DNA of 28,976 nucleotides from an uncultured Lachnospiraceae bacterium (GTDB taxonomy: Bacteria; Bacillota; Clostridia; Lachnospirales; Lachnospiraceae): positions 1 to 28,976 of the forward strand of contig CAJTLX010000045.1 in the NCBI GenBank assembly GCA_910577165.1. The letters run 5' to 3'. Below, in pieces: positions 5,527 through 12,703 of this stretch. The notes beneath the pieces are model-generated. The model searched no databases and was not told the DNA's origin. It worked only from the letters and a program-made list of their open reading frames with translations. Position 1 is the stretch's first letter. Each line of letters starts with the position of its first letter. Made by a program: the position numbers and the translations under genes.

Positions 5527-5587
5527 AGCATTTCTCCTTTCATTTTCTCTATTATACCTCAATAGGGAGAAATGTTGTACCAAAGTA

Positions 5588-5624
5588 AAACCGCCCGGTG
5601 CGCCAACACCGAACGGCTTTAAAT
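5588..5624. terminator. GC-rich hairpin between the small basic gene and the integrase
   Basis: ACCGCCCGGTG pairs with CACCGAACGGCTT around a short loop (stem of about 11 bp with G-U pairs). The minus-strand reading ends in TTTT; the plus-strand reading ends in CTTTAAATAG. It could end transcripts in either direction and insulate the integrase. Coordinates are approximate. Confidence 0.45.
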
Positions 5625-5629
5625 AGATA

Positions 5630-5677
5630 CCCTGAAATGATATCATATGGCTCAAGCATATTGTATCATCTTCAGGG
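5630..5677. promoter_or_regulatory. long inverted repeat upstream of the integrase
   Basis: CCCTGAAATGAT (5630-5641) and ATCATCTTCAGGG (5665-5677) are near-perfect inverted arms, differing by one base. The left arm runs into a second palindrome ATGATATCAT. The element sits about 65 bp ahead of the integrase start. It may be a hairpin in the leader, or a regulator/integrase binding site. Confidence 0.4.
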
Positions 5678-5742
5678 GCAGCTTGCAAGCGTTTTTTTCG
5701 CTGGCTGTTATTTTTATACCCATTTTTAAGGAGGATGATAAG

Positions 5743-6747
5743 ATGAAGATCGAAAAATTGCCGTCCGGCTCTTACCGGATACGGAAAACGTACAGGGGGA
5801 AAACATATGCGGTTGTCTTTGATCACAAGCCTACGCAGAAAGAGGCAATGCAAGCGATGGCAGCAGAACTGGATAAGATAAAAGAAAAACATAAGAGCAT
5901 GACTTTCCAGACTGCCGCAGAAGAGTATATAGAATCCAAACGAAATGTACTCTCTCCCACTACTATTCGAGGGTATAACAGCACTCTTCGGACGATATCT
6001 GAAAATTTTCAGAAAAACAATGTGCATGATATTACTGCCATTGACATTCAAACAGAAATTAACCGTCTGGCAAAGGAACATAGCCCGAAGACGGTGCGCA
6101 ACTACCACGGCTTTATTTCGGCTGTTTTGGGGACATTTTGCCCGAACCTGAAGATTTCCACCACCCTGCCACAAAAGATTAAAAATGAGCCGTATATCCC
6201 TTCCGATGAAGACGTAAGGCGGATATTGGAACACGCAAAGGGAACGGAATATGAAATTCCCCTTGTATTGGCTTGCTATGGGTTACGCCGTTCGGAAATC
6301 TGCGCGCTCAAGCCGGAAGATATCATGGAGAACATTGTATACATTAACAAAGCGAAGGTATTGAATGAAAAAAGGGAGTGGGTGGAAAAATCGACAAAGA
6401 CTACATCAAGTACAAGAGAAGTCATCATTCCGATGAAGATTGCGGATAAGATTCGGGACAACGGCTATGTGTATAAAGGGCATCCAAACTCCATCACAAG
6501 ATATTTAGAAGCCCTCGAAGATTCTTTGGGAATTCCGCGCTTTCCTATGCATAAACTACGCCACTACTTTGCCTCAAAAATGAGTGCCATGAACATACCG
6601 GAGGCAAATATTATGAAGATGGGCGGATGGGAAACGGACTATGTAATGAAAAATGTATATCGGCACGCCATGGAGGACAAGAATAGGCAAGAGCAAAAAG
6701 AAGCCGCCGAACGACTTGAAGCGGTAATTTTTTCTCAAAATTCATGA
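5743..6747 (+). CDS. int: tyrosine recombinase/integrase
   Basis: The ATG at 5743 follows AAGGAGGATGATAAG and gives 334 residues; upstream in-frame starts lack a ribosome binding site. Residues 1-48 form a short N-terminal arm-binding domain (SGSYRIRKTYRGKTYAVVFD). Residues about 53-140 form the SAM-like core-binding domain (TFQTAAEEYIESK). The catalytic domain follows with Arg182 (YGLRRSEICAL), a likely Lys219, His270-x-x-Arg273 (HKLRHYF), Trp296 in the usual His/Trp position (GGWETD) and the Tyr306 nucleophile (NVYRHAM). The full set suggests an active enzyme. The gene points at the 3' end of tRNA-Leu 133 bp away, the usual position of a phage or ICE integrase next to its attachment site. 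Confidence 0.92.
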   Translation: MKIEKLPSGSYRIRKTYRGKTYAVVFDHKPTQKEAMQAMAAELDKIKEKHKSMTFQTAAEEYIESKRNVLSPTTIRGYNSTLRTISENFQKNNVHDITAIDIQTEINRLAKEHSPKTVRNYHGFISAVLGTFCPNLKISTTLPQKIKNEPYIPSDEDVRRILEHAKGTEYEIPLVLACYGLRRSEICALKPEDIMENIVYINKAKVLNEKREWVEKSTKTTSSTREVIIPMKIADKIRDNGYVYKGHPNSITRYLEALEDSLGIPRFPMHKLRHYFASKMSAMNIPEANIMKMGGWETDYVMKNVYRHAMEDKNRQEQKEAAERLEAVIFSQNS

Positions 6748-6763
6748 CAAGATTCATGACAAG
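6740..6763. repeat. tandem 12-bp repeat at the integrase stop codon
   Basis: ATTCATGACAAG occurs twice in immediate succession (6740-6751 and 6752-6763). The first copy includes the integrase stop codon. Short direct repeats just inside the element end are typical arm-type sites for tyrosine integrases, so this is a candidate arm site near the attachment junction. Confidence 0.5.
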
Positions 6764-6823
6764 AAATGATTTTAAAAACGTTAAAAAGAAACTAGCTTTA
6801 CTAAAATTTCCACCGACAAAATA

Positions 6824-6869
6824 AGCCGCAAACCCCGGATTTCTCTACAGAAACCCCGAATTTGCGGCT
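6824..6869 (-). terminator. hairpin terminator behind tRNA-Leu
   Basis: AGCCGCAAA (6824-6832) and TTTGCGGCT (6861-6869) form a 9-bp stem, with a further inner TTTCT/AGAAA pairing. On the minus strand the stem is followed by TATTTTG, which suits termination of the tRNA-Leu transcript. In the other direction it could end the integrase transcript. Confidence 0.6.
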
Positions 6870-6880
6870 CTCTTACGCTC

Positions 6881-6966
6881 CTGCCGGTGGTGGGACTCGA
6901 ACCCACACACCCTTGCGGATAACAGATTTTGAGTCTGTCTCGTCTGCCAATTCCGACACACCGGCA
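6881..6966 (-). tRNA. tRNA-Leu (anticodon CAA)
   Basis: The minus strand folds as an 86-nt tRNA with a long variable arm. The acceptor stem TGCCGGT/ACCGGCA, the anticodon loop CT-CAA-AA between ACAGA-type arms, and the T-arm GGGTTCGAGTCCC are all present; CCA is not encoded. The gene is intact. The mobile element to the left abuts its 3' end, so this is the likely integration target (attachment site), although the second copy of the core is not in the window. Confidence 0.93.
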
Positions 6967-6980
6967 TTTTCAACGTTTTT

Positions 6981-7009
6981 ATTCTAACATACCATTCGAT
7001 AAATTGCAA
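6981..7009 (-). promoter_or_regulatory. promoter of tRNA-Leu
   Basis: On the minus strand TTGCAA (7009-7004) and TAGAAT (6986-6981) are 17 bp apart, about 15 bp ahead of the mature 5' end of the tRNA. Confidence 0.6.
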
Positions 7010-7037
7010 GCATTTTTTTTGATTTTTACTATCTAAA

Positions 7038-7775
7038 TTACCGTTCTACAAAATATAAATACCAATCTGCAATTTTATCTCCAAACCATATCGCCGTTAA
7101 TAGCCCCGCAGCAAGATAGGGACCCATCGCAAACCTACTCTTCGCGCCGAAAAACCTCATTCGAACCATATGGATCACACAGGCGTAGAAACATCCAAAG
7201 AAAAATCCAATGAAATTGTCGCGAAAACCCAACAACAGTCCTGTTGTCGCCATCAGTTTAATATCCCCGCCCCCGATCCCCGCCCCATGCGTCAAAAAAT
7301 AGACCAGTAATAAAAGTGCTGACACACCGAAAAATCCTGCAATATGATCTAAAAATTTTCCTGTGTCTAAAATTGTAGCAGCTATACCAAGAACTCCGAT
7401 AAAAATATTGCATGAAAAAGGGATTTGAAAAGTGCGCGCATCAATCAAACTCAAAGCGAATAATGCCGAAATTGTTAGACAATACAGAATAGTATGTAGA
7501 TGAAAGCCGCAGAGGATAAAGGTCACCGCCCAAAACAGTGCGTTTCCCACTTGAATCAGCGGGTACCAAATGGAAATTTTTTTCCCGCATTTACAGCGAA
7601 CTCCTCCTGGAAAAAACCATGAAAAAATGGGCACAAAATGATACCAGTGCAGATTTCCGCCACAGTTTACACAGCGTGGCAAAACAGCGGGAAATATTTT
7701 TTTCTCCTGTATATCAGAGAGATAAATACCAAGAAAACTTCCAGCAATAAGACCAAAAATAAAAATTACTCCCAC
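7038..7775 (-). CDS. type IV prepilin peptidase (A24 family), orphan
   Basis: This is a polytopic membrane aspartyl protease that removes the leader from type IV pilin-like proteins. I choose the GTG at 7773-7775 (245 residues) because GGAGGGAG lies ten bases upstream; the in-frame TTG at 7796 has no ribosome binding site. Near the N-terminus are the four zinc-binding Cys of full-length members (RCVNCGG and VRCKCGKK). The two catalytic Asp lie at about residues 112 (SLIDARTFQIP) and 171 (GIGGGDIKLM, the GxGDxK signature). About seven hydrophobic segments are seen. The start overlaps the end of trmD by 10 bp, so it is in operon with the rRNA/tRNA-processing genes. No pilin or assembly ATPase genes are nearby, so the substrate lies elsewhere. 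Confidence 0.88.
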   Translation of the reverse strand: MGVIFIFGLIAGSFLGIYLSDIQEKKIFPAVLPRCVNCGGNLHWYHFVPIFSWFFPGGVRCKCGKKISIWYPLIQVGNALFWAVTFILCGFHLHTILYCLTISALFALSLIDARTFQIPFSCNIFIGVLGIAATILDTGKFLDHIAGFFGVSALLLLVYFLTHGAGIGGGDIKLMATTGLLLGFRDNFIGFFFGCFYACVIHMVRMRFFGAKSRFAMGPYLAAGLLTAIWFGDKIADWYLYFVER

Positions 7776-8536
7776 CCTTGTTCCAACTCCCTCCAAAATG
7801 TCATCTCCCTTTTATTTAAGCACCCCTCTTGCACAGCCCGCCCAAGCAAATCCGGACGCGCCTCTTTTGTGCGCAAAATGGATTGTTTCCTCCGCCACTC
7901 CTCAATCTTTGCGTGATGTCCGGACAAAAGAATCTCCGGTACTTCTCTTCCCTCATAAACTTCCGGTCTAGTGTACTGCGGGTATTCTAACAGGTGATCG
8001 TGAAACGTTTCAAATTCCGCCGAATTCCCATTGTTTAGCACACCGGGAACCAGCCTGGAAATCGCATCAATCATTACCATAACGGGCAATTCACCCCCGG
8101 TCAGCACATAATCCCCAATCGAAATCTGCTCCGTCACCACCATTTCAATTGCGCGCTCGTCAATTCCCTCATAATGCCCGCACAGAAAAATTAAATCTTC
8201 CTCCTCTGCCAGTTCTTTTGCCATCTCCTGCGTAAAAGTCTTTCCCTGTGGGGTCAGATAGATTACGCGCACTTTTTTCTCTTTCTGTCCTCCTTTTCTT
8301 GTAATCTCGGAGAAAATTGCACGATAGCAACGCACTACTGGATCGACAGACATCACCATCCCCGCGCCGCCCCCATATGGATAATCGTCCACCCGCTTAT
8401 GTTTATCCAATGTATAATCCCGAATATTTACTGCATTAAGTGAAATTAGCCCTCTCTCCAGCGCACGCCCTAGAATGCTGGAGGAAAGCCCCTGCATAAT
8501 CATCTCCGGAAATAAAGTCATCACATGAAAATTCAT
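7766..8536 (-). CDS. trmD: tRNA (guanine-37-N1)-methyltransferase
   Basis: The 256-residue protein methylates G37 of tRNAs that read CNN-type codons, using S-adenosylmethionine, and prevents +1 frameshifting. The SPOUT fold is clear: N-terminal 'MTLFPEMI', 'YPYGGGAGMVM', the knot strands 'LCGHYEGIDERAIE' and 'SIGDYVLTGGELPVMVMID', and the C-terminal 'RPEVYEG' with 'LLSGHHAKIEEWRR'. Length is normal. It starts 24 bp after the rimM stop and has a GGGGAG site. The usual rplS neighbour downstream is replaced by the prepilin peptidase. Confidence 0.97.
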   Translation of the reverse strand: MNFHVMTLFPEMIMQGLSSSILGRALERGLISLNAVNIRDYTLDKHKRVDDYPYGGGAGMVMSVDPVVRCYRAIFSEITRKGGQKEKKVRVIYLTPQGKTFTQEMAKELAEEEDLIFLCGHYEGIDERAIEMVVTEQISIGDYVLTGGELPVMVMIDAISRLVPGVLNNGNSAEFETFHDHLLEYPQYTRPEVYEGREVPEILLSGHHAKIEEWRRKQSILRTKEARPDLLGRAVQEGCLNKREMTFWRELEQGWE

Positions 8537-8560
8537 AAGTAAAATACTCCCCTATATTAT

Positions 8561-9067
8561 TTACAATAATCCTGGCAGAATAAAGGCCACCACCCGTTTT
8601 CCCTCCACATCAATTTCCTTAATACAATCATCAATGCAGGGCAGAAGCACTTCCTTCCCATCCACTTGATCCACCACAAATACATCGTTTGCTCCGGTCT
8701 GCAAAACATCCTTTAACACGCCAAATTCCTTACCGTTCTCCTCATACACAGTGCTTCCTATAATATCACAGATAAAAAATTCTCCCTCCTCAAGCGGGAC
8801 TGCATTCTCGCGCGTTACCAAAAGATCCCGTCCCTTATATTTTGCCGCTTCATCGATATGATCAATCCCCTTAAATTTTAAAATCACCATATTTTTAAAA
8901 AATGCCATATGCTCTACTTCTAAAGTAATCGTTTCCTTACCAGTATCTAATAAGACCTCGTCTAAATCCCGGAATCGTTCTGGATTATCGGTGGTTGGAA
9001 AAACTTTTACTTCACCGTGCACACCATGTGTGGAAGAAATCACACCTACTCTTAACAAGTCTTCCAT
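8561..9067 (-). CDS. rimM: 16S rRNA-processing protein RimM
   Basis: RimM helps mature the 3' domain of 16S rRNA and binds ribosomal protein S19. The 168-residue protein shows both family domains: the N-terminal RimM barrel (LRVGVISSTHGVHGEVKVFP, then 'ERFRDLDEVLL') and the C-terminal PRC barrel (EFFICDIIGSTVY, 'GANDVFVV', and the closing 'LLPCIDDCIKEIDVEGKRV'). It starts at an ATG behind GAAAGGAAATG. It is first in a rimM-trmD-prepilin peptidase operon; the usual upstream rpsP and KH-domain genes are absent. A promoter about 210 bp upstream gives it a long leader. Confidence 0.96.
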   Translation of the reverse strand: MEDLLRVGVISSTHGVHGEVKVFPTTDNPERFRDLDEVLLDTGKETITLEVEHMAFFKNMVILKFKGIDHIDEAAKYKGRDLLVTRENAVPLEEGEFFICDIIGSTVYEENGKEFGVLKDVLQTGANDVFVVDQVDGKEVLLPCIDDCIKEIDVEGKRVVAFILPGLL

Positions 9068-9158
9068 TAATTTCCATTTCCTTTCTTAATATTCTAAAAT
9101 ATAAAAGACTCCCATTAATAGCCTTAACTCAAGAAAAACCACAGCAAAAAACTCCTAC

Positions 9159-9272
9159 AAAAAAGAATTTAAAAATCTGTGATTTTTAAGGGGATAGCAG
9201 AATTTTCCCTTTATTTCACGAACTTTCCCCCGCCCCTTCTTTCTGCCAGAAAGGAATATCCCATTGTTCTCT
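9159..9272 (-). ncRNA. structured leader of rimM or small RNA with a terminator-like end
   Basis: Transcription from the promoter at 9279-9307 would begin near 9272, far ahead of rimM. The RNA can fold with GGGATA pairing TATCCC (9257-9262 with 9191-9196) and, stacked inside, GCAGAA pairing TTCTGC (9241-9246 with 9197-9202). It ends with the hairpin AAAAATC-ACA-GATTTTT (9171-9187) and six T residues shortly after (9159-9164). This could be an attenuated leader for rimM or a separate RNA of about 110 nt. It matches no riboswitch or known RNA I recognise. The final hairpin is AT-only, so termination may be weak. The remainder of the gap (9308-9468) holds no gene I can support. Confidence 0.35.
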
Positions 9273-9278
9273 TCCCTA

Positions 9279-9307
9279 ATTATACGATATTTTCCATCTT
9301 TTTTCAA
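9279..9307 (-). promoter_or_regulatory. promoter of the rimM-trmD operon (or of a small RNA)
   Basis: On the minus strand TTGAAA (9307-9302) and the consensus TATAAT (9284-9279) are 17 bp apart. It is the only convincing promoter in the 473-bp gap upstream of rimM. Confidence 0.65.
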
Positions 9308-9468
9308 CTTGTTTTTCGCGCCATAACATACTCATGTTTATACTGCCACTTTACTACGGTTTCCCAATGTAATTGCAGACAATTTTTTATCCTGTATATA
9401 TCCATCCTTCCCCGGCATCAAGATAAGCACTTGTTTTTATTCCTATCCTGATATAATAATTTTTCTGC

Positions 9469-9533
9469 AAAAAGAAACTGTCATATAGAACAAAATGCAT
9501 ACCATTTATGCTTTCACTCTGTACAACAGTTTC
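9469..9533 (-). terminator. terminator of the NUDIX gene
   Basis: GAAACTGT and ACAGTTTC pair over 8 bp (9526-9533 with 9474-9481), enclosing a second small stem GCATA/TATGC, and are followed on the minus strand by TTTTT. It lies directly behind the NUDIX stop codon. Confidence 0.65.
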
Positions 9534-9540
9534 TATTTTT

Positions 9541-9993
9541 TCAGAAATATTTTTTACTTCCCCACAGATTACATTTTTTTAAATCCACATACTCATTGTA
9601 TGCACGCTCTAAGATCTGCTTTTCATTTGCAAATTTCAGCATATGATACGCCTCATGAAATTTGTAATACCCGGAGTCCATAAAAAATTCTTCCCTTTGT
9701 GGCTTGCTGTAATAACTATCAGACATCATCAGATACCAATGCACATCCTTCTGCACGATATTCTGGGGCGTATTAAAGGTGTACTGACTCTTGCCGACAT
9801 ACTTGATGATCTGAGCCGCTACGCCAGTCTCCTCACAGACCTCGCGCACTGCCGTCTCCTTGTATTCCTCGCCTTCTTCCACAGTACCCTTTGGCAAAAC
9901 CCAGCCCTCATACTTGTTCTTATAGTTTTTGTAGAGCAGCAGAATCTTCCCTCTGAATATAACAACACCGCCACAGCTCGTTGCCTCGATCAT
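9541..9993 (-). CDS. NUDIX hydrolase
   Basis: The ATG at 9991-9993 follows CAGGAGG and gives 150 residues. The NUDIX box is complete: Gly36, Glu42, then REVCEETGV at 50-58, matching Gx5Ex7REUxEExGU. Enzymes of this fold cleave nucleoside diphosphates linked to another moiety; the short N-terminal strand 'SCGGVVIFRGKILLLYKN' and 'GWVLPKGTVEEGE' resemble diadenosine-polyphosphate/8-oxo-dGTP type members, but substrate cannot be told. It has its own strong promoter and terminator, so it is monocistronic. Confidence 0.88.
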   Translation of the reverse strand: MIEATSCGGVVIFRGKILLLYKNYKNKYEGWVLPKGTVEEGEEYKETAVREVCEETGVAAQIIKYVGKSQYTFNTPQNIVQKDVHWYLMMSDSYYSKPQREEFFMDSGYYKFHEAYHMLKFANEKQILERAYNEYVDLKKCNLWGSKKYF

Positions 9994-10034
9994 CGCAATG
10001 CCTCCTGTTTTTGGTGTTCCCAAACCTGCCTAAT

Positions 10035-10063
10035 AGTATACACGATCTGCGGAATGATTTCAA
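10035..10063 (-). promoter_or_regulatory. promoter of the NUDIX gene
   Basis: On the minus strand TTGAAA (10063-10058) and TATACT (10040-10035) are separated by 17 bp, about 40 bp ahead of the start codon. Confidence 0.65.
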
Positions 10064-10112
10064 GACAATTTATGAAACTTCCCACAACAAACAAGATCGT
10101 CAAACTTCTCTT

Positions 10113-11255
10113 TTACATCTCTTCAACGATCTCAGAAAGTTCCCCAAAATACCAGCCCATTCTGCCATCCCTTTTTACAATTGAACCCGCGCTAGTCCTT
10201 ACAATCTCCTTTAATATGCAGCCCTCCCCCACCTCCAATACATTATTGATAAAATCGCTGCACAATAATTTATCGCTCCGCTTATAGAGAAATTGTTTCG
10301 GCGCATCAAACACTATCCCGCTGCTTTTGTGGCGCAGTGTTACAATATCCGATACCGTGGAGAGCAATTCCACTTCCGCATCAAAATATTTGATACAAAT
10401 CGTTGCTGGAACAGCACTCTGCGCTGTCTTCGCGCGCATTTTGGGATAATCATCATATGCTGTCGTGTCAATCTCTGACATCAAAGTATATGGATTTGGC
10501 AGGATCAGCGCGTTTAGCTGTCCGCCAATTTTTAGTGCGCAGCCGCCATCAATCGCAATGGCGTGATGCTCATAGTCGAAGACCGGATTCATGCAGTCCA
10601 CATCCTTCCGGTACAGACATACTGGCCAGTGTCCCACCACCACCACACGCTCAAAATGGTGTTTCTGCTCCAAAAATACATCCGTCTTCAAAAACGAAAA
10701 TCCATCTTCCCCCTCCAAAAGTTCAAGTCGATCGGTTGGGATGCCTGCATGAACAAAAATATAATTTCCACAGGTAATCATTGTTGGGCGATCACAAAGA
10801 AATGCGATCTCCTTTGCGTAGGATACTGCGATTCTCTCCTTTATCCGCCCCACATTCTTCTCATTGACCGCTGAAAGTTCTATCCCAAGTTCCGTAAGAA
10901 TTTCCAAGAAAAACCCACATTTCCAGACTTCCTTTGTCCAGCGCAGCTCATCTAAAAAACGCTTTTCATGTCCTTCGCTGCGATCAAGAAATGTTCCGAC
11001 CCTTGCGATATCCACATTTCCCGCCGATAAATAAATATGAAAGTTTTGTCTTTGCAGTTCCATGCAATAGCGCACTGTCGCCAGACTATCCCCGCCCTTT
11101 TCAATCAGATCCCCCACAATCACAAGCGCGTCCTCTTCGGCAAAAGAAACTTTTTTAAGCAATCCTTTTAAGTAGTGTCCGTGCCCATGAATATCACTGA
11201 CCACAATGATTCGCCCGTGACATTTTTCTGTGATATCATATATCGTTGTTTTCAC
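10113..11255 (-). CDS. PPP-like metallophosphoesterase
   Basis: The GTG at 11253-11255 follows GGGGGAG and opens a 380-residue protein. The metal-site motifs of calcineurin-like phosphoesterases appear in order: Asp21-Ile-His23 (VVSDIHGHG), Gly48-Asp49 (VGDLIEKGGD), Gly79-Asn80, His169 (FVHAGIP) and His209 (VVGHWPV). In the third motif the usual GNHE/GNHD reads GNVD, so the His that acts as general acid in PPP phosphatases is missing. The C-terminal 150 residues look like an added beta-rich domain. Relatives remove phosphate from Ser/Thr of proteins or split diadenosine tetraphosphate. The neighbouring NUDIX gene has a separate promoter. Confidence 0.82.
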   Translation of the reverse strand: MKTTIYDITEKCHGRIIVVSDIHGHGHYLKGLLKKVSFAEEDALVIVGDLIEKGGDSLATVRYCMELQRQNFHIYLSAGNVDIARVGTFLDRSEGHEKRFLDELRWTKEVWKCGFFLEILTELGIELSAVNEKNVGRIKERIAVSYAKEIAFLCDRPTMITCGNYIFVHAGIPTDRLELLEGEDGFSFLKTDVFLEQKHHFERVVVVGHWPVCLYRKDVDCMNPVFDYEHHAIAIDGGCALKIGGQLNALILPNPYTLMSEIDTTAYDDYPKMRAKTAQSAVPATICIKYFDAEVELLSTVSDIVTLRHKSSGIVFDAPKQFLYKRSDKLLCSDFINNVLEVGEGCILKEIVRTSAGSIVKRDGRMGWYFGELSEIVEEM

Positions 11256-11303
11256 TTTCTCCCCCTATTTTTTCGTTGATTTGGTAAGAATAAAGACTCT
11301 CAC

Positions 11304-11339
11304 AAAAAAGATTAAGCCGTCCCTTCTTATGGTGACGGC
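11304..11339 (-). terminator. terminator behind tRNA-Gly
   Basis: GCCGTC and GACGGC form a 6-bp stem (extended by CC/GG), followed on the minus strand by TTAATCTTTTTT. It lies about 30 bp past the tRNA 3' end. Confidence 0.6.
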
Positions 11340-11370
11340 AACAAAATCCTGTAAAAACGGCATGAAAAAA

Positions 11371-11442
11371 AGCACGAGACGGGATTCGAACCCGCGACCC
11401 TCGCCTTGGCAAGGCGATACTCCACCACTGAGCCACTCGTGC
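11371..11442 (-). tRNA. tRNA-Gly (anticodon GCC)
   Basis: The minus strand folds as a 72-nt tRNA with acceptor stem GCACGAG/CTCGTGC, D-arm GTGGCTCAGTGGTGGAG, anticodon arm TCGCCTTGCCAAGGCGA with GCC at the apex, and T-arm GCGGGTTCGAATCCCGT. CCA is not encoded. The gene is intact. Confidence 0.95.
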
Positions 11443-11465
11443 ATCTGTTTCTTATGAACATCCTT

Positions 11466-11494
11466 AGTATACTACATCAAAAGTAAATTGTCAA
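11466..11494 (-). promoter_or_regulatory. promoter of tRNA-Gly
   Basis: On the minus strand consensus TTGACA (11494-11489) and TATACT (11471-11466) are 17 bp apart, about 24 bp before the tRNA. Confidence 0.75.
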
Positions 11495-11560
11495 CAACTT
11501 TTTCAATTTTTTTTGCATTTTACTTTTTTGCGTTTTTCCTGCCGATAAACACAATTATCT

Positions 11561-11589
11561 CCCGCCCATCCGCTAGAGGAACGGGCGGG
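11561..11589 (-). terminator. GC-rich hairpin behind the AraC-type gene
   Basis: CCCGCCC and GGGCGGG pair over 7 bp, extended by TTCC/GGAT-type pairs around a short loop. It follows the regulator gene by 15 bp. The T-tract is poor, so termination strength is uncertain. Confidence 0.5.
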
Positions 11590-11603
11590 AACACGCTTAA
11601 ATT

Positions 11604-12491
11604 TTAATCCTCCAAAGTCATCTGTTTCTGGATTTCCTTGCGGTAATTCTGCGGCGAGATCCCATAATACTTTTTAAAAAGTTTGCTGAAATGGTACACA
11701 TCCTCATAACCGACGGCATTCGCAATGCTTTTTATGCTGCTCATCCCCTCCCCGCCAAGAATATCCCTCGCCTTTTCAAGCCGTATCTTAATCAGATAAT
11801 TGATCGGCGATTCCCCGGTCTCCTCCTTGAAAATCTTAGAGACATAGACCGGACTTAAATACATATTATGAGCGATCTGATCAAGTGAAATTTTCTGTTC
11901 ATAATTCTCATTCAGATAATTCACAATCTTCTTGACCGCGTAACTTTTGCTGTACGTTTCAAAATTACATCCCTTTTGTTTTTGCTGCGGTACTCCCATA
12001 ATCTGGCGCATCATAATCAGCAGAATCTGCATCAGATGTGCCTTGAGCATGAAATACTTCCCAATCTGGCACGCCGCATTTTCCGCAAGCATCTCATAGC
12101 ACTGCTTTAATACCTCATGTCTGGCATCCGTGGGCAGGCGAAGCAGATATCCCCCATCCCTTAACACAATGGACTCCGGCGGCATATTTTTAAAATGATA
12201 GCCGTAAAACCCGGTAAAAAACTCAACCGTCGGCTCCTCCTTGTCCACGAGAATATTTCTGTGGTACATTCCTGGATTACAGATAATAATATCCCCGGCT
12301 TCCACATCACAGGTCACGCCCTCCACACAATACTTTCCCTTCCCTGACAAAATAACCGTCAGTTCTGTAAAATCTTTATGGCAATGGTATTTATCCTCCA
12401 CAGCCATCTTTAACTTACTCGCAAACAGAATTGTCGGATTGAAGTCATTATAAGTCAGGTCATATTGCAAATCACACATAATATCCACCAT
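11604..12491 (-). CDS. AraC-family transcriptional regulator with cupin sensor domain
   Basis: The frame is open to 12539, but a TATAAT just upstream of that point suggests transcription starts there, so a later start is needed. I take the ATG at 12489-12491 (295 residues); the ATG at 12479 is an alternative. The N-terminal half is a cupin-like ligand-binding barrel (HCHKDFTELTVILSGKGKY, then 'VEAGDIIICNPGMYHRN'). The C-terminal 100 residues carry two helix-turn-helix motifs of the AraC/XylS family (ISLDQIAHNMYLSPVYVSKI and SIKSIANAVGYEDVYHFSKL), ending in the usual 'FKKYYGISPQNYRK'. Such proteins usually control carbohydrate-use genes. The target is not adjacent in an obvious way. Confidence 0.9.
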   Translation of the reverse strand: MVDIMCDLQYDLTYNDFNPTILFASKLKMAVEDKYHCHKDFTELTVILSGKGKYCVEGVTCDVEAGDIIICNPGMYHRNILVDKEEPTVEFFTGFYGYHFKNMPPESIVLRDGGYLLRLPTDARHEVLKQCYEMLAENAACQIGKYFMLKAHLMQILLIMMRQIMGVPQQKQKGCNFETYSKSYAVKKIVNYLNENYEQKISLDQIAHNMYLSPVYVSKIFKEETGESPINYLIKIRLEKARDILGGEGMSSIKSIANAVGYEDVYHFSKLFKKYYGISPQNYRKEIQKQMTLED

Positions 12492-12703
12492 TTCCGTGCA
12501 GTCATAGCTGCAAGCTTGTCTGTTTTTTATCTCTCGCAATTATACCACAGTTTTTCAAAGCAGGAAAGCTTTCTTTTTAAATTTTTCACTTTTATTCTTC
12601 CCAAAATTAGAAAATATGCGGACACGCAGGGGATTCTCGCAGAGGGTTATGCGGCGGCACACCAGGCGAGACACCCCCACTTTTTTGTCTTTCGAAAAAA
12701 ATC

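Noticed and set aside
5257..6234. A 325-residue minus-strand frame
   Set aside because: Only the last 89 codons (from 5526) have a start signal. The rest is antisense to the integrase.
9371..9451. A 26-codon minus-strand frame (MPGKDGYIQDKK...) in the gap upstream of rimM
   Set aside because: No ribosome binding site at normal spacing and no similarity I can recognise. It may be chance.
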